A stretch of 64,000 nucleotides of DNA. It comes from Taudactylus pleione (lineage: Eukaryota; Chordata; Amphibia; Anura; Myobatrachidae). Below, piece after piece: positions 49,001 to 62,400 of this stretch; the stretch's first letter is position 1, and every line of letters begins with the position of its first letter. The notes below the pieces were generated by a model that was not told the DNA's origin, ran no database searches, and was given only the letters and a program-made list of their open reading frames with translations. A program made the position numbers and the translations under genes. Location: assembly GCA_031769625.1 (NCBI GenBank), contig JAUIMM010000644.1, positions 186,001-250,000 on the forward strand. Direction: 5' to 3'.

Positions 49001-50799
49001 TTAAGAGAAAACAGCAAATGCACGTTTTAGGCCAAAATGCTTTGAAAGCAATGGAAACAACAAAAGCGCATACTTTGTGATATCTCCTCTTGTAGCAAAC
49101 ACAGACAGCTCAAAATTTCACTGGATGTGTTGAAGACCAAGACCCACAAATGTGATGTGAAATGGTTTTTCTCCCATGTTGCTTTTAAGAGAAAACAGCA
49201 AATGCAAGTTTTAGGCCAAAATGCATTGAAAGCAATGGAAATAACAAAAGTCCATACTTTGTGATATCTCCTCTTGTAGCAAACACAGACAGCTCAAAAT
49301 TGCACTGGATGTGTTGAAGACCAAGACCCACAAATGTGATGTGAAATGGTTTTTCTCCCATGTTGCGTTTAAGAGAAAACAGCAAATGCAAGTTTTAGGC
49401 CAAAATGCATTGAAAGCAATGAAAACAACAAAAGCGCATACTTTGTGATATCTCCTCTTGTAGCAAACACAGACAGCTCAAAATTTCACTGGATGTGTTG
49501 AAGACCAAGACCCACAAATGTGATGTGAAATGGTTTTTCTCCCATGTTGCGTTTAAGAGAAAACAGCAAATGCACGTTTTAGGCCAAAATGCTTTGAAAG
49601 CAATGGAAACAACAAAAGCGCATACTTTGTGATATCTCCTCTTGTAGCAAACACAGACAGCTCAAAATTTCACTGGATGTGTTGAAGACCAAGACCCACA
49701 AATGTGATGTGAAATGGTTTTTCTCCCATGTTGCTTTTAAGAGAAAACAGCAAATGCAAGTTTGAGGACAAAATGCATTGAAAGCAATGGAAATAACAAA
49801 AGTCCATACTTTGTGATATCTCCTCTTGTAGCAAACACAGACAGCTCAAAATTGCACTGGATGTGTTGAAGACCAAGACCCACAAATGTGATGTGAAATG
49901 GTTTTTCTCCCATGTTGCTTTTAAGAGAAAACAGCAAATGCAAGTTTTAGGACAAAATGCATTGAAAGCAATGGAAATAACAAAAGTCCATACTTTGTGA
50001 TATCTCCTCTTATAGCAAACACAGACAGCTCAAAATTTCACTGGATGTGTTGAAGACCAAGACCCACAAATGTGATGTGAAATGGTTTTTCTCCCATGTT
50101 GCGTTTAAGAGAAAACAGCAAATGCACGTTTTAGGCCAAAATGCATTGAAAGCAATGAAAACAACAAAAGCGCATACTTTGTGATATCTCCTCTTGTAGC
50201 AAACACAGACAGCTCAAAATTTCACTGGATGTGTTGAAGACCAAGACCCACAAATGTGATGTGAAATGGTTTTTCTCCCATGTTGCGTTTAAGAGAAAAC
50301 AGCAAATGCACGTTTTAGGCCAAAATGCATTGAAAGCAATGGAAACAACAAAAGCGCATACTTTGTGATATCTCCTCTTGTAGCAAACACAGACAGCTCA
50401 AAATTTCACTGGATGTGTTGAAGACCAAGACCCACAAATGTGATGTGAAATGGTTTTTCTCCCATGTTGCGTTTAAGAGAAAACAGCAAATGCACGTTTT
50501 AGGCCAAAATGCATTGAAAGCAATGGAAACAACAAAAGAGCATACTTTGTGTTATCTCCTCTTGTAGCAAACACAGACAGCTCAAAATTTCACTGGATGT
50601 GTTGAAGACCAAAACCCACAAATGTGATGTGAAATGGTTTTTCTCCCATGTTGCATTTAAGAGAAAACAGCAAATGCAAGTTTTAGGCCAAAATGCATTG
50701 AAAGCAATGGAAATAACAAAAGCGCATACTTTGTGATATCTCCTCTTGTAGCAAACACAGACAGCTCAAAATTTCACTGGATGTGTTGAAGACCAAGAC

Positions 50800-53700
50800 C
50801 CACAAATGTGATGTGAAATGGTTTTTCTCCCATGTTGCGTTTAAGAGAAAACAGCAAATGCACGTTTTAGGCCAAAATGCTTTGAAAGCAATGGAAACAA
50901 CAAAAGCGCATACTTTGTGATATCTCCTCTTGTAGCAAACACAGACAGCTCAAAATTTCACTGGATGTGTTGAAGACCAAGACCCACAAATGTGATGTGA
51001 AATGGTTTTTCTCCCATGTTGCTTTTATGAGAAAACAGCAAATGCAAGTTTTAGGCCAAAATGCATTGAAAGCAATGGAAATAACAAAAGTCCATACTTT
51101 GTGATATCTCCTCTTGTAGCAAACACAGACAGCTCAAAATTGCACTGGATGTGTTGAAGACCAAGACCCACAAATGTGATGTGAAATGGTTTTTCTCCCA
51201 TGTTGCGTTTAAGAGAAAACAGCAAATGCACGTTTTAGGCCAAAATGCATTGAAAGCAATGAAAACAACAAAAGCGCATACTTTGTGATATCTCCTCTTG
51301 TAGCAAACACAGACAGCTCAAAATTTCACTGGATGTGTTGAAGACCAAGACCCACAAATGTGATGTGAAATGGTTTTTCTCCCATGTTGCGTTTAAGAGA
51401 AAACAGCAACTTTACGTTTTAGGCCAAAATGCTTTGAAAGCAATGGAAACAACAAAAGCGCATACTTTGTGATATCTCCTCTTGTAGCAAACACAGACAG
51501 CTCAAAATTTCACTGGATGTGTTGAAGACCAAGACCCACAAATGTGATGTGAAATGGTTTTTCTCCCATGTTGCTTTTAAGAGAAAACAGCAAATGCAAG
51601 TTTTAGGACAAAATGCATTGAAAGCAATGGAAATAACAAAAGTCCATACTTTGTGATATCTCCTCTTGTAGCAAACACAGACAGCTCAAAATTGCACTGG
51701 ATGTGTTGAAGACCAAGACCCACAAATGTGATGTGAAATGTTTTTTCTCCCATGTTGCGTTTAAGAGAAAACAGCAAATGCACGTTTTAGGCCAAAATGC
51801 ATTGAAAGCAATGAAAACAACAAAAGCGCATACTTTGTGATATCTCCTCTTGTAGCAAACACAGACAGCTCAAAATTGCACTGGATGTGTTGAAGACCAA
51901 GACCCACAAATGTGATGTGAAATGGTTTTTCTCCCATGTTGCGTTTAAGAGAAAACAGCAAATGCACGTTTTAGGCCAAAATGCATTGAAAGCAATGGAA
52001 ACAAAAAAAGCGCATACTTTGTGATATCTCCTCTTGTAGCAAACACAGACAGCTCAAAATTTCACTGGATGTGTTGAAGACCAAGACCCACAAATGTGAT
52101 GTGAAATTGTTTTTCTCCCATGTTGCTTTTAAGAGAAAACAGCAAATGCAAGTTTTAGGCCAAAATGCATTGAAAGCAATGGAAATAACAAAAGTCCATA
52201 CTTTGTGATATCTCCTCTTGTAGCAAACACAGACAGCTCAAAATTGCACTGGATGTGTTGAAGACCAAGACCCACAAATGTGATGTGAAATGGTTTTTCT
52301 CCCATGTTGCGTTTAAGAGAAAACAGCAAATGCACGTTTTAGGCCAAAATGCTTTGAAAGCAATGGAAACAACAAAAGCGCATACTTTGTGATATCTCCT
52401 CTTGTAGCAAACACAGACAGCTCAAAATTTCACTGGATGTGTTGAAGACCAAGACCCACAAATGTGATGTGAAATGGTTTTTCTCCCATGTTGCGTTTAA
52501 GAGAAAACAGCAAATGCACGTTTTAGGCCAAAATGCATTGAAAGCAATGGAAACAACAAAAGAGCATACTTTGTGTTATCTCCTCTTGTAGCAAACACAG
52601 ACAGCTCAAAATTTCACTGGATGTGTTGAAGACCAAAACCCACAAATGTGATGTGAAATGGTTTTTCTCCCATGTTGCATTTAAGAGAAAACAGCAAATG
52701 CAAGTTTTAGGCCAAAATGCATTGAAAGCAATGGAAACAACAAAAGCGCATACTTTGTGATATCTCCTCTTGTAGCAAACACAGACAGCTCAAAATTTCA
52801 CTGGATGTGTTGAAGACCAAGACCCACAAATGTGATGTGAAATGGTTTTTCTCCCATGTTGCGTTTAAGAGAAAACAGCAAATGCACGTTTTAGGCCAAA
52901 ATGCTTTGAAAGCAATGGAAACAACAAAAGAGCATACTTTGTGTTATCTCCTCTTGTAGCAAACACAGACAGCTCAAAATTTCACTGGATGTGTTGAAGA
53001 CCAAAACCCACAAATGTGATGTGAAATGGTTTTTCTCCCATGTTGCATTTAAGAGAAAACAGCAAATGCAAGTTTTAGGCCAAAATGCATTGAAAGCAAT
53101 GGAAATAACAAAAGCGCATACTTTGTGATATCTCCTCTTGTAGCAAACACAGACAGCTCAAAATTTCACTGGATGTGTTGAAGACCAAGACCCACAAATG
53201 TGATGTGAAATGGTTTTTCTCCCATGTTGCGTTTAAGAGAAAACAGCAAATGCACGTTTTAGGCCAAAATGCTTTGAAAGCAATGGAAACAACAAAAGCG
53301 CATACTTTGTGATATCTCCTCTTGTAGCAAACACAGACAGCTCAAAATTTCACTGGATGTGTTGAAGACCAAGACCCACAAATGTGATGTGAAATGGTTT
53401 TTCTCCCATGTTGCTTTTAAGAGAAAACAGCAAATGCAAGTTATAGGCCAAAATGCATTGAAAGCAATGGAAATAACAAAAGTCCATACTTTGTGATATC
53501 TCCTCTTGTAGCAAACACAGACAGCTCAAAATTGCACTGGATGTGTTGAAGACCAAGACCCACAAATGTGATGTGAAATGGTTTTTCTCCCATGTTGCGT
53601 TTAAGAGAAAACAGCAAATGCACGTTTTAGGCCAAAATGCATTGAAAGCAATGAAAACAACAAAAGCGCATACTTTGTGATATCTCCTCTTGTAGCAAAC

Positions 53701-56700
53701 ACAGACAGCTCAAAATTTCACTGGATGTGTTGAAGACCAAGACCCACAAATGTGATGTGAAATGGTTTTTCTCCCATGTTGCGTTTAAGAGAAAACAGCA
53801 AATGCAAGTTTTAGGCCAAAATGCTTTGAAAGCAATGGAAACAACAAAAGCGCATACTTTGTGATATCTCCTCTTGTAGCAAACACAGACAGCTCAAAAT
53901 TTCACTGGATGTGTTGAAGACCAAGACCCACAAATGTGATGTGAAATAGTTTTTCTCCCATGTTGCGTTTAAGAGAAAACAGCAACTGCACGTTTTAGGC
54001 CAAAATGCTTTGAAAGCAATGGAAACAACAAAATCGCATACTTTGTGATATCTCCTCTTGTAGCAAAAACACAGACATCTCAAAATTTCACTGGATGTGT
54101 TGAAGACCAAGACCCACAAATGTGATGTGAAATGGTTTTTCTCCCATGTTGCATTTACGAGAAAACAGCAAATGCACGTTTTAGGCCAAAATGCATTGAA
54201 AGCAATGGAAACACAAAAGCGCATACTTTGTGTTATCTCCTCTTGTAGCAAACACAGACAGCTCAAAATTTCACTGGATGTGTTGAAGACCAAAACCCAC
54301 AAATGTGATGTGAAATCGTTTTTCTCCCATGTTGCGTTTAAGAGAAAACAGCAAATGCAAGTTTTAGGCCAAAATGCATTGAAAGCAATGGAAATAACAA
54401 AAGCGCATACTTTGTGATATCTCCTCTTGTAGCAAACACAGACAGCTCAAAATTTCACTGGATGTGTTGAAGACCAAGACCCACAAATGTGATGTGAAAT
54501 GGTTTTTCTCCCATGTTGCTTTTAAGAGAAAACAGCAAATGCAAGTTTTAGGACAAAATGCATTGAAAGCAATGGAAATAACAAAAGTCCATACTTTGTG
54601 ATATCTCCTCTTGTAGCAAACACAGACAGCTCAAAATTGCACTGGATGTGTTGAAGACCAAGACCCACAAATGTGATGTGAAATGGTTTTTCTCCCATGT
54701 TGCGTTTAAGAGAAAACAGCAAATGCACGTTTTAGGCCAAAATGCTTTGAAAGCAATGAAAACAACAAAAGCGCATACTTTGTGATATCTCCTCTTGTAG
54801 CAAACACAGACAGCTCAAAATTTCACTGGATGTGTTGAAGACCAAGACCCACAAATGTGATGTGAAATGGTTTTTCTCCCATGTTGCATTTAAGAGAAAA
54901 CAGCAAATGCACGTTTTAGGCCAAAATGCTTTGAAAGCAATGGAAACAACAAAAGCGCATACTTTGTGATATCTCCTCTTGTAGCAAACACAGACAGCTC
55001 AAAATTTCACTGGATGTGTTGAAGACCAAGACCCACAAATGTGATGTGAAATGGTTTTTCTCCCATGTTGCTTTTAAGAGAAAACAGCAAATGCAAGTTT
55101 TAGGCCAAAATGCATTGAAAGCAATGGAAATAACAAAAGTCCATACTTTGTGATATCTCCTCTTGTAGCAAACACAGACAGCTCAAAATTGCACTGGATG
55201 TGTTGAAGACCAAGACCCACAAATGTGATGTGAAATGTTTTTTCTCCCATGTTGCGTTTAAGAGAAAACAGCAAATGCACGTTTTAGGCCAAAATGCATT
55301 GAAAGCAATGAAAACAACAAAAGCGCATACTTTGTGATATCTCCTCTTGTAGCAAACACAGACAGCTCAAAAAATCACTGGATGTGTTGAAGACCAAGAC
55401 CCACAAATGTGATGTGAAATGGTTTTTCTCCCATGTTGCGTTTAAGAGAAAACAGCAAATGCACGTTTTAGGCCAAAATGCATTGAAAGCAATGGAAACA
55501 AAAAAAGCGCATACTTTGTGATATCTCCTCTTGTAGCAAACACAGACAGCTCAAAATTTCACTGGATGTGTTGAAGACCAAGACCCACAAATGTGATGTG
55601 AAATTGTTTTTCTCCCATGTTGCTTTTAAGAGAAAACAGCAAATGCAAGTTTTAGGCCAAAATGCATTGAAAGCAATGGAAATAACAAAAGTCCATACTT
55701 TGTGATATCTCCTCTTGTAGCAAACACAGACAGCTCAAAATTGCACTGGATGTGTTGAAGACCAAGACCCACAAATGTGATGTGAAATGGTTTTTCTCCC
55801 ATGTTGCGTTTAAGAGAAAACAGCAAATGCAAGTTTTTGGCCAAAATGCATTGAAAGCAATGGAAATAACAAAAGCGCATACTTTGTGTTATCTCCTCTT
55901 GTAGCAAACACAGACAGCTCAAAATTTCACTGGATGTGTTGAAGACCAAGACCCACAAATGTGATGTGAAATGGTTTTTCTCCCATGTTGCGTTTAAGAG
56001 AAAACAGCAAATGCACGTTTTAGGCCAAAATGCTTTGAAAGCAATGGAAACAACAAAAGCGCATACTTTGTGATATCTCCTCTTGTAGCAAACACAGACA
56101 GCTCAAAATTTCACTGGATGTGTTGAAGACCAAGACCCACAAATGTGATGTGAAATGGTTTTTCTCCCATGTTGCGTTTAAGAGAAAACAGCAAATGCAC
56201 GTTTTAGGCCAAAATGCATTGAAAGCAATGGAAACAACAAAAGCGCATACTTTGTGTTATCTCCTCTTGTAGCAAACACAGACAGCTCAAAATTTCACTG
56301 GATGTGTTGAAGACCAAAACCCACAAATGTGATGTGAAATGGTTTTTCTCCCATGTTGCGTTTAAGAGAAAACAGCAAATGCAAGTTTTAGGACAAAATG
56401 CATTGAAAGCAATGGAAATAACAAAAGCGCATACTTTGTGATATCTCCTCTTGTAGCAAACACAGACAGCTCAAAATTTCACTGGATGTGTTGAAGACCA
56501 AGACCCACAAATGTGATGTGAAATGGTTTTTCTCCCATGTTGCGTTTAAGAGAAAACAGCAAATGCACGTTTGAGGCCAAAATGCATTGAAAGCAATGGA
56601 AACACAAAAGCGCATACTTTGTGTTATCTCCTCTTGTAGCAAACACAGACAGCTCAAAATTTCACTGGATGTGTTGAAGACCAAAACCCACAAATGTGAT

Positions 56701-59700
56701 GTGAAATGGTTTTTCTCCCATGTTGCGTTTAAGAGAAAACAGCAAATGCAAGTTTTAGGCCAAAATACATTGAAAGCAATGGAAATAACAAAAGCGCATA
56801 CTTTGTGATATCTCCTCTTGTAGCAAACACAGACAGCTCAAAATTTCACTGGATGTGTTGAAGACCAAGACCCACAAATGTGATGTGAAATGGTTTTTCT
56901 CCCATGTTGCGTTTAAGAGAAAACAGCAAATGCACGTTTTAGGCCAAAATGCTTTGAAAGCAATGGAAACAACAAAAGCGCATACTTTGTGATATCTCCT
57001 CTTGTAGCAAACACAGACAGCTCAAAATTTCACTGGATGTGTTGAAGACCAAGACCCACAAATGTGATGTGAAATGGTTTTTCTCCCATGTTGCTTTTAA
57101 GAGAAAACAGCAAATGCAAGTTTTAGGCCAAAATGCATTGAAAGCAATGGAAATAACAAAAGTCCATACTTTGTGATATCTCCTCTTGTAGCAAACACAG
57201 ACAGCTCAAAATTGCACTGGATGTGTTGAAGACCAAGACCCACAAATGTGATGTGAAATGGTTTTTCTCCCATGTTGCGTTTAAGAGAAAACAGCAAATG
57301 CACGTTTTAGGCCAAAATGCATTGAAAGCAATGAAAACAACAAAAGCGCATACTTTGTGATATCTCCTCTTGTAGCAAACACAGACAGCTCAAAATTTCA
57401 CTGGATGTGTTGAAGACCAAGACCCACAAATGTGATGTGAAATGGTTTTTCTCCCATGTTGCGTTTAAGAGAAAACAGCAAATGCACGTTTTAGGCCAAA
57501 ATGCTTTGAAAGCAATGGAAACAACAAAAGCGCATACTTTGTGATATCTCCTCTTGTAGCAAACACAGACAGCTCAAAATTTCACTGGATGTGTTGAAGA
57601 CCAAGACCCACAAATGTGATGTGAAATAGTTTTTCTCCCATGTTGCGTTTAAGAGAAAACAGCAACTGCACGTTTTAGGCCAAAATGCTTTGAAAGCAAT
57701 GGAAACAACAAAAGCGCATACTTTGTGATATCTCCTCTTGTAGCAAACACAGACAGCTCAAAATTTCACTGGATGTGTTGAAGACCAAGACCCACAAATG
57801 TGATGTGAAATGGTTTTTCTCCCATGTTGCTTTTAAGAGAAAACAGCAAATGCAAGTTTTAGGCCAAAATGCATTGAAAGCAATGGAAATAACAAAAGTC
57901 CATACTTTGTGATATCTCCTCTTGTAGCAAACACAGACAGCTCAAAATTGCACTGGATGTGTTGAAGACCAAGACCCACAAATGTGATGTGAAATGGTTT
58001 TTCTCCCATGTTGCGTTTAAGAGAAAACAGCAAATGCACGTTTTAGGCCAAAATGCATTGAAAGCAATGAAAACAACAAAAGCGCATACTTTGTGATATC
58101 TCCTCTTGTAGCAAACACAGACAGCTCAAAATTTCACTGGATGTGTTGAAGACCAAGACCCACAAATGTGATGTGAAATGGTTTTTCTCCCATGTTGCGT
58201 TTAAGAGAAAACAGCAACTTTACGTTTTAGGCCAAAATGCTTTGAAAGCAATGGAAACAACAAAAGCGCATACTTTGTGATATCTCCTCTTGTAGCAAAC
58301 ACAGACAGCTCAAAATTTCACTGGATGTGTTGAAGACCAAGACCCACAAATGTGATGTGAAATGGTGTTTCTCCCATGTTGCTTTTAAGAGAAAACAGCA
58401 AATGCAAGTTTTAGTACAAAATGCATTGAAAGCAATGGAAATAACAAAAGTCCATACTTTGTGATATCTCCTCTTGTAGCAAACACAGACAGCTCAAAAT
58501 TGCACTGGATGTGTTGAAGACCAAGACCCACAAATGTGATGTGAAATGGTTTTTCTCCCATGTTGCGTTTAAGAGAAAACAGCAAATGCACGTTTTAGGC
58601 CAAAATGCATTGAAAGCAATGAAAACAACAAAAGCGCATACTTTGTGATATCTCCTCTTGTAGCAAACACAGACAGCTCAAAAAATCACTGGATGTGTTG
58701 AAGACCAAGACCCACAAATGTGATGTGAAATGGTTTTTCTCCCATGTTGCGTTTAAGAGAAAACAGCAAATGCACGTTTTAGGCCAAAATGCATTGAAAG
58801 CAATGGAAACAAAAAAAGCGCATACTTTGTGATATCTCCTCTTGTAGCAAACACAGACAGCTCAAAATTTCACTGGATGTGTTGAAGACCAAGACCCACA
58901 AATGTGATGTGAAATGGTTTTTCTCCCATGTTGCTTTTAAGAGAAAACAGCAAATGCAAGTTTTAGGCCAAAATGCATTGAAAGCAATGGAAATAACAAA
59001 ATTCCATACTTTGTGATATCTCCTCTTGTAGCAAACACAGACAGCTCAAAATTGCACTGGATGTGTTGAAGACCAAGACCCACAAATGTGATGTGAAATG
59101 GTTTTTCTCCCATGTTGCGTTTAAGAGAAAACAGCAAATGCACGTTTTAGGCCAAAATGCTTTGAAAGCAATGGAAACAACAAAAGCGCATACTTTGTGA
59201 TATCTCCTCTTGTAGCAAACACAGACAGCTCAAAATTTCACTGGATGTGTTGAAGACCAAGACCCACAAATGTGATGTGAAATGCTTTTTCTCCCATGTT
59301 GCGTTTAAGAGAAAACAGCAAATGCACGTTTTAGGCCAAAATGCATTGAAAGCAATGGAAACAACAAAAGAGCATACTTTGTGTTATCTCCTCTTGTAGC
59401 AAACACAGACAGCTCAAAATTTCACTGGATGTGTTGAAGACCAAAACCCACAAATGTGATGTGAAATGGTTTTTCTCCCATGTTGCATTTAAGAGAAAAC
59501 AGCAAATGCAAGTTTTAGGCCAAAATGCATTGAAAGCAATGGAAATAACAAAAGCGCATACTTTGTGATATCTCCTCTTGTAGCAAACACAGACAGCTCA
59601 AAATTTCACTGGATGTGTTGAAGACCAAGACCCACAAATGTGATGTGAAATGGTTTTTCTCCCATGTTGCGTTTAAGAGAAAACAGCAAATGCACGTTTT

Positions 59701-62400
59701 AGGCCAAAATGCTTTGAAAGCAATGGAAACAACAAAAGAGCATACTTTGTGTTATCTCCTCTTGTAGCAAACACAGACAGCTCAAAATTTCACTGGATGT
59801 GTTGAAGACCAAAACCCACAAATGTGATGTGAAATGGTTTTTCTCCCATGTTGCATTTAAGAGAAAACAGCAAATGCAAGTTTTAGGCCAAAATGCATTG
59901 AAAGCAATGGAAATAACAAAAGCGCATACTTTGTGATATCTCCTCTTGTAGCAAACACAGACAGCTCAAAATTTCACTGGATGTGTTGAAGACCAAGACC
60001 CACAAATGTGATGTGAAATGGTTTTTCTCCCATGTTGCGTTTAAGAGAAAACAGCAAATGCACGTTTTAGGCCAAAATGCTTTGAAAGCAATGGAAACAA
60101 CAAAAGCGCATACTTTGTGATATCTCCTCTTGTAGCAAACACAGACAGCTCAAAATTTCACTGGATGTGTTGAAGACCAAGACCCACAAATGTGATGTGA
60201 AATGGTTTTTCTCCCATGTTGCTTTTAAGAGAAAACAGCAAATGCAAGTTTTAGGCCAAAATGCATTGAAAGCAATGGAAATAACAAAAGTCCATACTTT
60301 GTGATATCTCCTCTTGTAGCAAACACAGACAGCTCAAAATTGCACTGGATGTGTTGAAGACCAAGACCCACAAATGTGATGTGAAATGGTTTTTCTCCCA
60401 TGTTGCGTTTAAGAGAAAACAGCAAATGCACGTTTTAGGCCAAAATGCATTGAAAGCAATGAAAACAACAAAAGCGCATACTTTGTGATATCTCCTCTTG
60501 TAGCAAACACAGACAGCTCAAAATTTCACTGGATGTGTTGAAGACCAAGACCCACAAATGTGATGTGAAATGGTTTTTCTCCCATGTTGCGTTTAAGAGA
60601 AAACAGCAAATGCACGTTTTAGGCCAAAATGCTTTGAAAGCAATGGAAACAACAAAAGCGCATACTTTGTGATATCTCCTCTTGTAGCAAACACAGACAG
60701 CTCAAAATTTCACTGGATGTGTTGAAGACCAAGACCCACAAATGTGATGTGAAATAGTTTTTCTCCCATGTTGCGTTTAAGAGAAAACAGCAACTGCACG
60801 TTTTAGGCCAAAATGCTTTGAAAGCAATGGAAACAACAAAATCGCATACTTTGTGATATCTCCTCTTGTAGCAAAAACACAGACATCTCAAAATTTCACT
60901 GGATGTGTTGAAGACCAAGACCCACAAATGTGATGTGAAATGGTTTTTCTCCCATGTTGCATTTACGAGAAAACAGCAAATGCACGTTTTAGGCCAAAAT
61001 GCATTGAAAGCAATGGAAACACAAAAGCGCATACTTTGTGTTATCTCCTCTTGTAGCAAACACAGACAGCTCAAAATTTCACTGGATGTGTTGAAGACCA
61101 AAACCCACAAATGTGATGTGAAATCGTTTTTCTCCCATGTTGCGTTTAAGAGAAAACAGCAAATGCAAGTTTTAGGCCAAAATGCATTGAAAGCAATGGA
61201 AATAACAAATGTCCATACTTTGTGATATCTCCTCTTGTAGCAAACACAGACAGCTCAAAATTGCACTGGATGTGTTGAAGACCAAGACCCACAAATGTGA
61301 TGTGAAATGGTTTTTCTCCCATGTTGCGTTTAAGAGAAAACAGCAAATGCACGTTTTAGGCCAAATTGCATTGAAAGCAATGGAAACACAAAAGCGCATA
61401 CTTTGTGTTATCTCCTCTTGTAGCAAACACAGACAGCTCAAAATTTCACTGGATGTGTTGAAGACCAAAACCCACAAATGTGATGTGAAATCGTTTTTCT
61501 CCCATGTTGCGTTTAAGAGAAAACAGCAAATGCAAGTTTTAGGCCAAAATGCATTGAAAGCAATGGAAATAACAAAAGCGCATACTTTGTGATATCTCCT
61601 CTTGTAGCAAACACAGACAGCTCAAAATTTCACTGGATGTGTTGAAGACCAAGACCCACAAATGTGATGTGAAATGGTTTTTCTCCCATGTTGCTTTTAA
61701 GAGAAAACAGCAAATGCAAGTTTTAGGACAAAATGCATTGAAAGCAATGGAAATAACAAAAGTCCATACTTTGTGATATCTCCTCTTGTAGCAAACACAG
61801 ACAGCTCAAAATTGCACTGGATGTGTTGAAGACCAAGACCCACAAATGTGATGTGAAATGGTTTTTCTCCCATGTTGCGTTTAAGAGAAAACAGCAAATG
61901 CACGTTTTAGGCCAAAATGCTTTGAAAGCAATGAAAACAACAAAAGCGCATACTTTGTGATATCTCCTCTTGTAGCAAACACAGACAGCTCAAAATTTCA
62001 CTGGATGTGTTGAAGACCAAGACCCACAAATGTGATGTGAAATGGTTTTTCTCCCATGTTGCATTTAAGAGAAAACAGCAAATGCAAGTTTTAGGCCAAA
62101 ATGCATTGAAAGCAATGGAAACAACAAAAGCGCATACTTTGTGATATCTCCTCTTGTAGCAAACACAGACAGCTCAAAATTTCACTGGATGTGTTGAAGA
62201 CCAAGACCCACAAATGTGATGTGAAATGGTTTTTCTCCCATGTTGCTTTTAAGAGAAAACAGCAAATGCAAGTTTTAGGCCAAAATGCATTGAAAGCAAT
62301 GGAAATAACAAAAGTCCATACTTTGTGATATCTCCTCTTGTAGCAAACACAGACAGCTCAAAATTGCACTGGATGTGTTGAAGACCAAGACCCACAAATG
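50800..62400. repeat. 6.8 kb offset duplication (37 monomers)
   Basis: About 50.8-54.3 kb matches about 57.6-61.1 kb at +6808 bp. Private marks shared at exactly this distance: AAATCGCATA (54031 and 60839), ACATCTCAAAAT (54075 and 60883), and CAACTTTACG (51409 and 58217). Downstream of the 183-bp unit the offset becomes 7175, because two further monomers, one of them 183 bp, lie in the right copy near 61.2-61.6 kb. Confidence 0.85.
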
